From positions 13,417 through 77,416 of the forward strand of contig JANNKH010000085.1 in assembly GCA_031396205.1 (NCBI GenBank): 64,000 nt of DNA, given 5' to 3'. The translations under genes were made by a program, and so were the position numbers. Below the pieces are notes generated by a model. The model did not search any database. It was given only the letters and a program-made list of their open reading frames with translations, and was not told the DNA's origin. Shown here in pieces: positions 33,355 through 43,352 of the stretch; the first letter of the stretch is position 1, and every line of letters begins with the position of its first letter. This DNA is from CAISIP01 sp031396205 (GTDB lineage: Bacteria; Pseudomonadota; Gammaproteobacteria; Burkholderiales; Burkholderiaceae_C).

Positions 33355-34860
33355 ATGAACAAGTCCTTCGGTACCGGCCTGGTATGGTTGCGGCGCGATC
33401 TGCGCATCGACGATAACGCCGCTTTGCACCTGGCGCTGACGGCGTGTCGGCAGGTCCATTGCGCCTTTGTTTTCGACACCGCCATCCTGGACCCGCTGCC
33501 CCGCGCCGACAGGCGGGTCGAGTTCATCCGCGAATCGCTGGTCGACCTGGACAACGCGCTGCGCGCAGCCAGCGGCCATCCGCACGCCGGATTGCTGGTG
33601 CGCCAGGGCGCGGCCGTTGCGACGATCGTCGCATTGGCGCGCGAGTTGGGCGTGCAATCGGTCTTTTGCGCCCACGACTATGAGCCGGCGGCCATCGAGC
33701 GCGACCGCATGGTCCTGGGCGCGCTGGCCCAGGCCGGGATCGCGATGCACTCCGTCAAGGACCATGTCGTGTTCGAGGCGCGCGAGTTGCTGACCCGCGC
33801 CGGCACACCCTACACCGTATTCACGCCGTACAAGAAGGAATGGCTGGCGCGGGTCGACGAACACCGATTGCGCAGCCATGATTGCCTGGTGCACATCCAT
33901 GCGCTGGCCGACCGGCCCGAGGCGCTGCGGCGGGACGTTCCGACCCTGGCACAGATCGGTTTCGAGAAAACCAACCTGTCGCGACTGCGCATTCCGGCCG
34001 GCAGCACCGGTGCGCGCAGCCTGTTTGCCGAGTTTTTCGAGCGCATGGACCAGTACCACGCAACACGCGACTTTCCCGCGTTCAAGGGGCCGAGCTATCT
34101 GGGCGTGCATCTGCGTTTTGGCACCGTATCGATCCGCCGGCTTGCGGCGACCGCGCTGCAGGCCAGTATCGCCGGCAGTGCCGGCGCGTCGGTCTGGCTC
34201 GGCGAACTGGTCTGGCGCGAGTTCTATTTCCAGATCCTGGCCAACTTTCCACATGTGGCGCAGTCATGCTTCAAGCCCGAATACGACGCGATCCGATGGG
34301 CCCATGGCGCCAAGGCGGATGCGCTGTTCCGCGCCTGGTGCGAAGGCCGCACCGGCTACCCGATCGTCGACGCCGCGATGGCGCAGATCAACCAGACCGG
34401 CTACATGCACAACCGGCTGCGCATGGTGGCCGCCAGCTTCCTGGTCAAGGACCTGGGGCTGGACTGGCGCAGGGGTGAGCAATACTTCGCCGAAAAACTC
34501 AACGACTTCGACCTGGCCGCCAACAACGGCGGCTGGCAATGGGTGGCCTCGACCGGCTGCGATGCACAACCGTGGTTTCGCGTCTTCAACCCGACCCGCC
34601 AAAGCGAGCGATTCGATCCGCAGGGCAAGTTCATCCAGCGCTATCTGCCGCAGCTGGCCAGGTTGCCGGCGGCGTCCCTGCATGCGCCATGGCTCTGTGG
34701 TGCTCTGGTACTGGAATCGGCCGATGTGCGACTGGGCAAGAACTACCCGGCACCGATCGTGGACCACGATGCCGCCCGGCAACAAACGCTCGCCCGCTAC
34801 GACGGGGTGCGCAGACCCTCAACCGAGCATCCATCGGCGCGAAGCACCAAGCGCAAATAG
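33355..34860 (+). CDS. phrB: Deoxyribodipyrimidine photo-lyase
   Basis: A 501-residue class I CPD photolyase that uses FAD and light to split cyclobutane pyrimidine dimers. It has the N-terminal antenna domain (GLVWLRRDLRIDDNAALHLA) and the FAD domain motifs WREFYFQIL, GRTGYPIVDAAMAQINQTGY, MHNRLRMVAASFLVKDL and NDFDLAANNGGWQW. The C-terminus (FNPTRQSERFDPQGKFIQRY) is standard. A longer frame upstream is antisense to yqgE and is not part of the gene. Confidence 0.94.
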   Translation: MNKSFGTGLVWLRRDLRIDDNAALHLALTACRQVHCAFVFDTAILDPLPRADRRVEFIRESLVDLDNALRAASGHPHAGLLVRQGAAVATIVALARELGVQSVFCAHDYEPAAIERDRMVLGALAQAGIAMHSVKDHVVFEARELLTRAGTPYTVFTPYKKEWLARVDEHRLRSHDCLVHIHALADRPEALRRDVPTLAQIGFEKTNLSRLRIPAGSTGARSLFAEFFERMDQYHATRDFPAFKGPSYLGVHLRFGTVSIRRLAATALQASIAGSAGASVWLGELVWREFYFQILANFPHVAQSCFKPEYDAIRWAHGAKADALFRAWCEGRTGYPIVDAAMAQINQTGYMHNRLRMVAASFLVKDLGLDWRRGEQYFAEKLNDFDLAANNGGWQWVASTGCDAQPWFRVFNPTRQSERFDPQGKFIQRYLPQLARLPAASLHAPWLCGALVLESADVRLGKNYPAPIVDHDAARQQTLARYDGVRRPSTEHPSARSTKRK

Positions 34861-34876
34861 GACGCTTGGGTCGGGT

Positions 34877-37800
34877 TCAGACGGCGCTTTCCGCCTCGAC
34901 CGGTACCGCGCAGTAATGCCGGATCAAGCCCAGCAGTTCGTCCTCCGCATACGGCTTGCCCAGGTAATGGTCGACGCCCAGTTGCTGTGCATGCTCGCGG
35001 TGTTTCTCGGCAATGCGCGAGGTGATCATGATGATCGGCAGGCCGCGCATGCGCTCGTCGCCGCGGATGTTGCGCGCCAGGTCGAAGCCGTCCATGCGCG
35101 GCATCTCGATGTCGGACAACACCACCGAGGGCAATTCATCCTGCAACTTGGTCAGCGCCTGCAGACCGTCGTTGGCCAGCACCACCCGGTAACCCTCGCG
35201 CAACAGCAGCCGCTGGGTGACGCGTCGCACCGTGATGGAGTCGTCGACCACCATCACCAGCGGCGTGCCGGAACTGGCCAATGCAGCAGCCGGCGCAACC
35301 AGCGACTGGCCACCGGCGCCAGCCGTGACTTGGGCGGCGGCAAGCGACTGGCGCGCTCCGGCCTGCAACTGCAATGCCGGCTCGCCGTACACCGTGGCCA
35401 GCGCAACCGGGTTGTAGATCAGCACAACCGCGCCCGAGGCCAGCACCGACATGCCGGTCAAGCCCGGCATGCGCGAAAGCTGCGGCCCCAGGTTCTTGAC
35501 CACCACCTCCTGGTTGCCCAGCACTTCGTCCACATGCACGGCAACCCGGCGGCCCGCACTGCGAAACACCACCACTGCCTTGTGCCTTTGCGGCAGCGCC
35601 GCGCTGATGCCCGAGACCTGCAGCAAGGCGCCCGCCCAGAAAAACGGCATCTGCTCGCCACCGTGGGCGAACTGTTGCGCTTCGTAGGCGTTGTCGATCT
35701 CCTGCGTGGGGACCCGGCGCACGATCTCGACCAGATTGGATGGCACACCCAATGACACGTCGCCGATCCGCAGCATCACCACCTGCGTGACGGCGGTCGT
35801 GAGTGGCACGACCAGCTTGAACTGCGTGCCCCGCCCCAGCTCGCTGGTGGTTTCGATCCGACCGCCGAGGGCATCGACCTGCGAACGCACCACGTCCAGG
35901 CCAATGCCACGGCCCGACAACTCGGTCACATTCTCGGCAGTGGAGAAACCGGCGGCAAACACCAGGTTGGCGGTTTCGTCATCGCCCAGCTCCTGGTAGG
36001 CCGCAACCAGGCCCTTGGAGACGGCCTTGGTACGAATGAGCGCCAGATCGAGACCCGCGCCATCATCGGAGAACACCGCCTGGACATCGTTGCCATCCTG
36101 AAGCAGCGCGATGGTGATGGTCCCGACGGCCGGCTTGCCGGCAGCCTCGCGTTTTGCAGGGCTTTCGATGCCGTGGTCGATCGCGTTGCGCAACATGTGT
36201 TCGAACGCCGGCACCATGCGCTCGAGCACGCTGCGGTCGAGCTCCATCGAGCCGCCCTCGATATCCAGCTTGACCTGCTTGCCGACGTCCTTGGCGGTCT
36301 GGCGCACCACACCGTACAGCCGCTCGGAAATCGATTCGAACTCGATCATGCGGGTACGCAGCAGGTCACGCTGCAACTCGCGCGCCTGGCGCGCCTGGGC
36401 AATCAGGTCGTCCTCGGCGCCCTGCATCGCCCGTTGTAGCTGGCGCTGCACGGTGGCAACGTCCGACACCGACTCGGCCATGATGCGGGTCAGTTCCTGG
36501 ACCCGTGTGAAACGATCGAACTCCAGCGGGTCGAACTCGCGCGCCTGGTCCTTGGCCTGCGCCATGCGCGACTGCATCTGGGTCTCGGACTGCAGTTCGA
36601 TCTCGCGCAGTTGCTCGCGCAGCCGATCCAAGTTGCCGGTCAAATCCTTGAGCGAGGCGCGCATTTGCGCCACACGCCCGTCCATACGCGAACGGGTGAT
36701 GATCACCTCGCCCGCCTGATTCACCAGACGGTCGAGCAGCGCCGCCGGCACCCGCACACTTTGCGCCGTTGCCGGACGCACCGGGCTCGCAGCCGCTGAC
36801 GCGCGGTCGCGGGAACGCCTCTCGGACACTGTCGGCGCTGTCTGCCGGGTATCGGCCGTGGCTACATCCACCAGCACCGGGCCGGCTGCGTCGAGCGGAG
36901 TCTCGGTCTGCGGCGCGTCCTTGCGCCGGCGAACAAAGGCGCACAGGCCCTCGAACAATGCATGCAGGTTGTCGAAGCGACCCAGCATTGGTTCGATGCG
37001 GCCGGCCGCCACCGACTCTGATCCGAGCGCCTCGATCGCGGACTCCATGCGATGCGTCATGTCGCCCAGACGCATGGCGCCGGCCAGGCGCGCGCTGCCC
37101 TTGAGGGTGTGCAGTACGCGCAGCGCTTCGGTGCGCGCCCTGCGGTCGTCGGGCTGCGCCAGCCACTGGCGCAACGCCGCGCCCAGTTTCGGCAACAGCT
37201 CGGCCGCTTCTTCCTCGAAGATCGGGAACAGGTCGGCATCCAGCGCGTCGACCGCGTCCGAATGCTCGTCGGTGGCGACGATCAGTGGCGCCGCGCCGGC
37301 TTGCACTGTTCCACCCAGGGCCTGAGCGGCTTCCTGGCCGGTGTCTGTCGCCGATGCCTCGCCATCCAGGTCGGCCTTCAGCACTGCGCGCAGCGCCAGC
37401 GCAATATCGGGGTTCGGGTCCTTCAGGAAACCGGCGGCAAACTGGTGCAGCAAGCGACGGATTTCCTCGGCTGCCAGATTGAACGTCTGCGCGTGCTCAG
37501 GCAAGCCCTTGCGATGCAACTGCACATGCGACAAGGCCCGCTCGAGTAACCGAGCCAGCCCGGCAACCGCCGTGAAACCCACCGTGCCGGAACTGCCGCC
37601 CAGTGCATGGGCCAGGCCGACCGTTGAATCGCGCATCGTCTGGTCAAGCTCCAGCGCCCACTCGCTGAGTTCGGTCAGCAGTCGACGCGACCATTCGTCG
37701 GCTTCGTTCAGGTAGACGTTGTACAGCGGAATGCCGATGCGCAAGTCGCCAATCACCTTGACCTGCTCGTCAGGCCCTTCCGTCAGATCGCCTGCATCAA

Positions 37801-40800
37801 CTGCATCGGCGTCGGCCGCAAACGTCGTGTCGGCTAGCGCAAATGGATCACTGCCATCGTCGGCAAGCAGTGCGCCGCGTTCCGTCTCGACCTCGTCCTG
37901 CGTTCGCGCCCGGACGGGCTCTGGCTGCCAGGCCTCACCAAAACCGAAGTCGAACGATTCGAGCGACAAGTCGTCCGAACCAGGTACTTTTTTTTTTGCG
38001 GACTCCTCGGCGGGCGTCCCGGCGTCGTCAACCGACGGCGCCTGCGTATCGTCGAAAGTGCGGGTCGGCTGGAACTCCTGCGCCGGTGTCGGTTGCCCGG
38101 ACGGCGCGAACACCTGCGTCGCGTCAAACGTGGCTGCTGCCACCGGTGTTTCAGCTTCCGGCTCTGCAATCGATTCGGCCGCAAGTTCGGCAGCAGTATC
38201 CGATGCCTGCGGCAGTTCGGATGCCCGGAACATCTCGGTCGCCATGAACTCGGGGCTGACCAACATACCCGGGTCCTGTTCGGTCGCAGGCCGCGATTGC
38301 GCGAACTCGGACGGCAACTCGGAGAGGTCCGCATCGAGACGCGTTAGCACACCATCATCGGAATCGATGCTGTCGGCAAATACCGTTTCGGCAGCCGCGG
38401 TGAATGCTTCGGACTCGCGGTCCGGTTCAAGTTCTGTTGCCGGCGCCGACTCAGGCCCGACAACCGGCTGCAGCGCAATCGGCGCCAGCGATTCAGGTGT
38501 TGGCGCCACTGGGGCTGGCTCCACGCCGGTCACCAGGGCGGCGCTTGTATCGGCCGGCGGCACGACTTCGGCGCTTGGCTGAACTTGCTGCAGGGCCGCC
38601 GCCGGGGGCTCCAGCGGCACTCGCCGCTCGTCGACACGCATCGCGTCCGCTGCCAGGCGAAACGGTTGCGCTGACCAGCGCGCTGCGGTGCCAGCTGCGA
38701 TGTCCTCCACCCACTCACTGAACTGGTGCATGGCTTCGCCGCACAACAGCTGCAGTTCCACGCTGGCCGGCTTCTGGTCGGCAAGCCAGGTATTGACCAA
38801 CTGCTCCATCGCCCACCCCGCCTCGCCGAATTCCATCAGTCCGACCATGCGCGAACTGCCCTTGAGCGTATGGAAGGCTCGGCGCAATGTCGTCTGCTCG
38901 CCCAGGTCATCGGGAGCGGCATGGAGCGCGGCAACCGCCAGCAGCCCGGTTTGGACGACTTCGCGCGCTTCTTCCAGGAATATCTCGCGCATTTCTGCGT
39001 CTTCGTCGGCCAGGGCTACGGCTGCGGGCGCAAGCGGCGCGGCTGTCGGCGCCACGGGCGTCGGTGCTGCCGGCGGCACCGATGCAGTGATGGGCTCTGG
39101 CACCGGCGCGGCGGGCGCGGCGGCCGGCGCGATCGCCTCGGCCTTCTCGCGCCCCATCAGCGGGCGGAACTCGGCAAGTTCTTCGTCATAGACGAAGAGC
39201 TGCTTGGCCAGCGCGCGCTGGTAACTCAGCATGTCGATCAGGAAACCCATCGCACCCAGGCTGTTGCCGAGTTTCTCGAACACACCCAAGGCGCCGTCCT
39301 GCACCTGATCGACCAGAAATTTCTCGACGCTGTCGCGCATGCGCCGCGCCGCGATCGAGGCCTGATCCAGGCCGAGCACCGAGAACACACCGCGCATCTG
39401 GGCCAACTGGCTGGGTACCTCATGCAAAGGCGCGCGCTGCTCCGGATTGCGGAAAAACTGATCGAGCGACTTCTCGACCTGCGCCAGCGTGTTGCGCAAC
39501 TCATCCACCACGCTGCCCATGGTCTGGCGGTCGCTGACGCGTCGGTACAGCTCCTCCATCCACGGTTCCATCGGCTCGGGTAGCGCACCACCAATCACGC
39601 GGTCCAGTCGCTGAGCCAGGCGTGCGCAGCGTTGCGCCATCTGGGTATCGGTCGGATCCAGGTCTTCGTAGGCAGCCTCCAGGTACAGGACAGCAGTGGC
39701 GACCTCCATCGCGATTGCGGCATTGGGCGATTCGCCGGAGCGGGACGTCGTCTCGACCGCGCGCGTCAGCGCTCGCGCCAGTTCGGCGCTGTCGGGATGC
39801 AGCTTGAGCATCGACTCGGCAACCGCAGCGAACTGGTCAGAGGCCTGCTTGATGAGTGCGGCATCGCCACCAGCCAGCGTCGCCCAGGTCTCGGTGGCCG
39901 ACGCAATGCGCTTGCGCGCCTGCACCAGCAATGCCGGATCGAAGCGCCCGAACTGCGCGACCGAGTAATCCAGCGCACGCGTCTGCGAGAGGCCATATGC
40001 CGCGCGCAAGGCCGCCAGCACCGGTGCATCCGCGTCCTGGGCCGGAACCGCATGGGCGCAATAAAACAGCAGGTCCTGCGCCAGCCGGTCGATCACTGCC
40101 GAATCGCCACGCGCCAAGGTCGTGTACTGGGAGATCACACGCGATGCGGTGCGCTTGACGTAAACATCGGAGGGGCATAGTCCCCGGCGGATCGCCTCGA
40201 AGAATGCGGCACTGATCTTCCAAAACACCCGCGGCTCGAGATCGGCGGCGGCTGCGGCCAGCCCCCGGCTGATCTGGCACATCATGCCCGCCGCGATCGG
40301 ATCGCCCGATCGCACGACCTTGAGCACCGCCCGGTCCACCCGGGTACGCACCGACGGCTCGTACTGCAAGGGTGGCACACCAGCGGGAAGCGCGGCATCG
40401 ATCCAGCGCCACTCCTGCGACCACAGGTCCGCCGGATGGACCCGGTCACCGCCGACCAGATCCATCACGTCGCGGTACTGCGGAAACAGTGCTACGGCCG
40501 ACGTCTGCCGCCCTTTGAGCACGCTTTCAAGATACTCCGACAGCGCGAAGCTGGCGCGCTCGACCTTATTGGCGGCATCGTCGCTGCACAACTCCGGACG
40601 CTGGACAAACTTCTGCGCCAGCGCCTCCATCGAACGCAATACCTTGGCGGGAGCGCCCAGTCCCACCATCTCCAGCGCGCCCACGGCCTGGTGCAGCTGC
40701 TGGCGCGCAATACGCAACTGGCTGGCATCGAGTTCGGCCAGGTCGTTGCCGCGCGCCAACTCGGCGTCACGTACAAAACGCCGCAATGCCTTGCTGGCAC

Positions 40801-40945
40801 CGTCCAGTGATTTGCGCAGCTCGTCCAGCACCCAGGCCAGGGGGCCAAGGTCATTCGTGGCGAGATCGGTTTGCGCGGCGGGCGTGGGTTGTGTTTGCAT
40901 CTGCTTGTCGACTCCTGAGCTGGGCCCGTTCCTGTGGCTGGCCAT
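34877..40945 (-). CDS. chpA: Hybrid CheA-type histidine kinase of the Pil-Chp system
   Basis: A 2022-residue chemosensory kinase controlling type IV pili. The N-terminal third is FimL/Hpt-like helical repeats. Phosphotransfer boxes follow: HTLKGSSRMVG (near residue 694), AHALGGSSGTVG (near 1113) and HTLKGSARLAG (near 1278). Next are a CheA dimerisation helix pair (RVPAALLDRLVNQAGEV, near 1400), the ATPase domain (HMLRNAIDHGIESP, DDGAGLDL, SGRGIGLDV), a CheW domain and a C-terminal receiver (VVDDSITVRRV, Asp near 1944 in VLSDIEMPRMDG). An Ala/Pro-rich linker near 610-640 and a long acidic, low-complexity linker separate Hpt modules. The ATG overlaps the pilJ stop by one base. A ten-base A-run on the coding strand encodes KKK near residue 984. 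Confidence 0.93.
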   Translation of the reverse strand: MASHRNGPSSGVDKQMQTQPTPAAQTDLATNDLGPLAWVLDELRKSLDGASKALRRFVRDAELARGNDLAELDASQLRIARQQLHQAVGALEMVGLGAPAKVLRSMEALAQKFVQRPELCSDDAANKVERASFALSEYLESVLKGRQTSAVALFPQYRDVMDLVGGDRVHPADLWSQEWRWIDAALPAGVPPLQYEPSVRTRVDRAVLKVVRSGDPIAAGMMCQISRGLAAAAADLEPRVFWKISAAFFEAIRRGLCPSDVYVKRTASRVISQYTTLARGDSAVIDRLAQDLLFYCAHAVPAQDADAPVLAALRAAYGLSQTRALDYSVAQFGRFDPALLVQARKRIASATETWATLAGGDAALIKQASDQFAAVAESMLKLHPDSAELARALTRAVETTSRSGESPNAAIAMEVATAVLYLEAAYEDLDPTDTQMAQRCARLAQRLDRVIGGALPEPMEPWMEELYRRVSDRQTMGSVVDELRNTLAQVEKSLDQFFRNPEQRAPLHEVPSQLAQMRGVFSVLGLDQASIAARRMRDSVEKFLVDQVQDGALGVFEKLGNSLGAMGFLIDMLSYQRALAKQLFVYDEELAEFRPLMGREKAEAIAPAAAPAAPVPEPITASVPPAAPTPVAPTAAPLAPAAVALADEDAEMREIFLEEAREVVQTGLLAVAALHAAPDDLGEQTTLRRAFHTLKGSSRMVGLMEFGEAGWAMEQLVNTWLADQKPASVELQLLCGEAMHQFSEWVEDIAAGTAARWSAQPFRLAADAMRVDERRVPLEPPAAALQQVQPSAEVVPPADTSAALVTGVEPAPVAPTPESLAPIALQPVVGPESAPATELEPDRESEAFTAAAETVFADSIDSDDGVLTRLDADLSELPSEFAQSRPATEQDPGMLVSPEFMATEMFRASELPQASDTAAELAAESIAEPEAETPVAAATFDATQVFAPSGQPTPAQEFQPTRTFDDTQAPSVDDAGTPAEESAKKKVPGSDDLSLESFDFGFGEAWQPEPVRARTQDEVETERGALLADDGSDPFALADTTFAADADAVDAGDLTEGPDEQVKVIGDLRIGIPLYNVYLNEADEWSRRLLTELSEWALELDQTMRDSTVGLAHALGGSSGTVGFTAVAGLARLLERALSHVQLHRKGLPEHAQTFNLAAEEIRRLLHQFAAGFLKDPNPDIALALRAVLKADLDGEASATDTGQEAAQALGGTVQAGAAPLIVATDEHSDAVDALDADLFPIFEEEAAELLPKLGAALRQWLAQPDDRRARTEALRVLHTLKGSARLAGAMRLGDMTHRMESAIEALGSESVAAGRIEPMLGRFDNLHALFEGLCAFVRRRKDAPQTETPLDAAGPVLVDVATADTRQTAPTVSERRSRDRASAAASPVRPATAQSVRVPAALLDRLVNQAGEVIITRSRMDGRVAQMRASLKDLTGNLDRLREQLREIELQSETQMQSRMAQAKDQAREFDPLEFDRFTRVQELTRIMAESVSDVATVQRQLQRAMQGAEDDLIAQARQARELQRDLLRTRMIEFESISERLYGVVRQTAKDVGKQVKLDIEGGSMELDRSVLERMVPAFEHMLRNAIDHGIESPAKREAAGKPAVGTITIALLQDGNDVQAVFSDDGAGLDLALIRTKAVSKGLVAAYQELGDDETANLVFAAGFSTAENVTELSGRGIGLDVVRSQVDALGGRIETTSELGRGTQFKLVVPLTTAVTQVVMLRIGDVSLGVPSNLVEIVRRVPTQEIDNAYEAQQFAHGGEQMPFFWAGALLQVSGISAALPQRHKAVVVFRSAGRRVAVHVDEVLGNQEVVVKNLGPQLSRMPGLTGMSVLASGAVVLIYNPVALATVYGEPALQLQAGARQSLAAAQVTAGAGGQSLVAPAAALASSGTPLVMVVDDSITVRRVTQRLLLREGYRVVLANDGLQALTKLQDELPSVVLSDIEMPRMDGFDLARNIRGDERMRGLPIIMITSRIAEKHREHAQQLGVDHYLGKPYAEDELLGLIRHYCAVPVEAESAV
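37988..37997. repeat. Ten-base T/A homopolymer inside chpA
   Basis: Ten consecutive T on the plus strand (A on the coding strand) encode the end of an Ala codon and Lys-Lys-Lys. Such a run stands out in GC-rich coding DNA. A gain or loss of one base would frameshift chpA in the linker before the third Hpt box, the kinase core and the receiver. Confidence 0.85.
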
Positions 40946-42411
40946 CAGGCAATCTTGAACCGTGCCACCGACTGGCGCAGTTCCTCGGCCATGCGGGACA
41001 GCTCGCGCACCTGACCGGCTGTGGTTCGCGTGCCTTCGCTGGTCTGCTCGGTAACCGCAAAAATGTTCTGAATGCTGTCGGCCACCGCGTTCGCCAGGTT
41101 GGCCTCGCGCAGGGCCGAATCCGAAATCTGCTGAATCAGGTCAGACAGCCGGCGCGACACCTGGTCGATTTCGCCCAGCCGGGCACCGGCGTTATCGGAC
41201 AACTTCGCGCCATCGACCACGCCCTGGGTCGAGCGCTCCATCGCGGCGACCGCATCCTGGGTGTCGGTCTGAATGGCGCGTACCAGCGCGGTGATCTGGC
41301 GTGTGGCGTCGGCGGAGCGCTCGGCCAGACGCTGCACCTCCTCGGCCACCACGGAGAAGCCGCGGCCGGCCTCGCCGGCAGATGCGGCCTGGATCGCCGC
41401 ATTGAGCGCCAGTACGTTGGTCTGTTCGGTGATGTCCGAAATCAGTTCGGTGATCTCGCCAATCTCCTGCGACGACTCACCCAGCCGTTTGATGCGCTTG
41501 GAGGTTTCCTGGATCTGGTCACGGATCGCGTCCATGCCGCCAATCGCGTTTTGCACCGCTTTGAGGCCCGAATCGGCAGCGGCCAGCGACTGGCGCGCCA
41601 CCGACGCCGACTCCTGCGCCTGGCTCGACACGGTGTTGATGCGAGCTGCCATCTCGAGCACCGACTTGCCGGTGGCCTGGATTTCGTTCATCTGCTCGTT
41701 GGACGCGGCGAGCAGCTCGGTCGACGTGGCATCCACCTCGGCGGTGGTCGAGGCCACCTTGGACGCCGTGGTCTGCACGCTACTGACCAGACTACGCAGT
41801 TCCTCGACGGTGTAGTTCACCGAGTCGGCAATGGCTCCGGTGATGTCTTCGGTCACCGTCGCCTGCTGCGTCAGGTCGCCTTCGGCGACGGTTTGCAGTT
41901 CGTTCATCAACCGCAAAATCGCAGCCTGGTTGGCGTCGTTGACGCGCTTGGCGTCCTGCTGCAGCCGCGCCGCGTCCTGCATCTGGCTTTGGGCCACGGC
42001 CTGTTGACCCAGCCCATACATGCGCTGCAGATTGGACAAGGCATATCCGCACACAACCGCCAGCGCCAAGCTCACCAGCACCACCAGTCCGACCCGTGGC
42101 GCACTCGGATCCTGCAGCGTCAGCACAAACAACGAGGCTCCGGCCACGAGTACCAGCGCCAGCACCAGCATGACCGACAGGATCTGCCGGTGCTGCGCCT
42201 GCGACCGGGTCCCCAGCAAAGGCAAGCTGATCTGGTCCGCGGAATCGGCGCCATCGGTTTGCGGACCGGCCTGCGGCGGCGCAACCGATACCGGTGGCGG
42301 TGGCGGTGTTGAATGCGGCTGCTCGGCATAGTCCGATTGGCCAACGGTGTCGTCCTGCTTGGAATCTTGCACGGTCTTGGAAAAAATGCTCTTGAGCCGG
42401 TCTACGGACAT
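40945..42411 (-). CDS. pilJ: PilJ-type methyl-accepting chemotaxis protein without a periplasmic domain
   Basis: A 488-residue receptor for the Chp kinase. An unusual cytoplasmic, Pro-rich N-terminus of about 75 residues precedes two membrane helices, 78-97 and 107-125, separated by only about nine residues. The cytoplasmic helical bundle is complete, with the signalling hairpin QTNVLALNAAIQAASAGEAG RGFSVVAEEVQRLAE. Standard PilJ proteins are near 680-750 residues and carry a large periplasmic PilJ sensor between the helices; it is missing here. It lies between pilI and chpA, sharing a TGATG junction with chpA. Confidence 0.88.
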   Translation of the reverse strand: MSVDRLKSIFSKTVQDSKQDDTVGQSDYAEQPHSTPPPPPVSVAPPQAGPQTDGADSADQISLPLLGTRSQAQHRQILSVMLVLALVLVAGASLFVLTLQDPSAPRVGLVVLVSLALAVVCGYALSNLQRMYGLGQQAVAQSQMQDAARLQQDAKRVNDANQAAILRLMNELQTVAEGDLTQQATVTEDITGAIADSVNYTVEELRSLVSSVQTTASKVASTTAEVDATSTELLAASNEQMNEIQATGKSVLEMAARINTVSSQAQESASVARQSLAAADSGLKAVQNAIGGMDAIRDQIQETSKRIKRLGESSQEIGEITELISDITEQTNVLALNAAIQAASAGEAGRGFSVVAEEVQRLAERSADATRQITALVRAIQTDTQDAVAAMERSTQGVVDGAKLSDNAGARLGEIDQVSRRLSDLIQQISDSALREANLANAVADSIQNIFAVTEQTSEGTRTTAGQVRELSRMAEELRQSVARFKIA

Positions 42412-42420
42412 GTTGGGGCC

Positions 42421-42972
42421 TCAGGGATAGGCCTGAGCGGTGATGCTCAGAAACCGGGGATGCTGGGACAAGGTCTGCAAGTTGATTTCCTGCCAGGGTT
42501 CGCCGCTGGCGTCGGAAAACCGATTGCCAAAAAAGGCCGGGGCATCGGGTTCGGCCGGCAAGGTTGCCGTGAAGACCTGCGGGTTGCGCAAACCTGCCAG
42601 CGTGTCGACCAAAAGCGCACAGTTCATATCCAGCGCATTGTTGAAAGTGACTACCGACGGACTGGCCGACTTTTGCACCGGCACCGCAACTGAGGGCTCC
42701 ACGCCGAAACCAGCCATGAACCGGGCCACGTCGACCACGCCAAACAGTCCACCGCGCAAGTTGACCACCCCCAGAAACCACGGCTGCGCATAAGGCACAC
42801 CCTGAATCGCGCCGATCGGGAAAATTTCACCCGACTGGGCCAACGGAAACAGATAGTTGCGTCCGGCCGCCTTGACCGCAAGCCAGGATATGGACAGGCC
42901 CTCGTCGCGTGCAGTGCGCAGCCTGCTGGCCAGACGCGTCTGCAGTTCCCGGATTGCTTCGCGATTGGCCAT
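42421..42972 (-). CDS. pilI: PilI, CheW-like adaptor
   Basis: A 183-residue CheW-domain protein that couples PilJ to the ChpA kinase. Visible blocks are SWLAVKAAGRNYLFPLAQSG, PWFLGVVNLRGGLFGVVDVA (CheW signature) and CALLVDTLAGLRN. The ATG at 42972 is chosen because upstream sequence is antisense-like and overlaps pilH. Ten base pairs separate its stop from pilJ. Confidence 0.9.
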   Translation of the reverse strand: MANREAIRELQTRLASRLRTARDEGLSISWLAVKAAGRNYLFPLAQSGEIFPIGAIQGVPYAQPWFLGVVNLRGGLFGVVDVARFMAGFGVEPSVAVPVQKSASPSVVTFNNALDMNCALLVDTLAGLRNPQVFTATLPAEPDAPAFFGNRFSDASGEPWQEINLQTLSQHPRFLSITAQAYP

Positions 42973-42986
42973 TGCGTGCGCGGCGC

Positions 42987-43352
42987 TTAGCCCAGGGCCT
43001 TGATCTTGGCCAGCAGTTCGCCTGGATTGACCGGTTTGGTGATGTAGTCGCGTGCGCCCTGGCGCATACCCCAGACCCGATCCGTCTCCAGGCTTTTGCT
43101 GGTGCACAGGATGATGGGAATGTCCTTGTATTCGGGCGTGCGGTTGATGGAGCGCGTCAGCTGGTAGCCATTTTGGCCAGGCATCACGACGTCCATCAGA
43201 ATCAGGTCCGGCTTGGCTTCGGCCAGCCGCTTGAATGCCTCGTCCGCGCCCTCGGCAGTACGCACCGACATGTTGTTCTTTTGCAGCAAGTCGGTCAGGA
43301 ACATCAGTTCCGTCTTGGAGTCGTCAACGATCAGGACCGAACGGACCGGCAT
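42987..43352 (-). CDS. pilH: PilH, CheY-like response regulator
   Basis: A 121-residue stand-alone receiver: VLIVDDSKTELMFLTDLL, phosphoacceptor in LILMDVVMPGQNGYQL, and ARDYITKPVNPGELL with the conserved Lys. PilH is thought to act on pilus retraction output or as a phosphate sink. The start shares one base with the pilG stop (TGATG). Confidence 0.92.
   Translation of the reverse strand: MPVRSVLIVDDSKTELMFLTDLLQKNNMSVRTAEGADEAFKRLAEAKPDLILMDVVMPGQNGYQLTRSINRTPEYKDIPIILCTSKSLETDRVWGMRQGARDYITKPVNPGELLAKIKALG

Noticed and set aside
33878..35755. Plus-strand frame of 625 codons
   Set aside because: Runs out of frame through the photolyase gene and antisense to chpA; both have unmistakable protein motifs in other frames.
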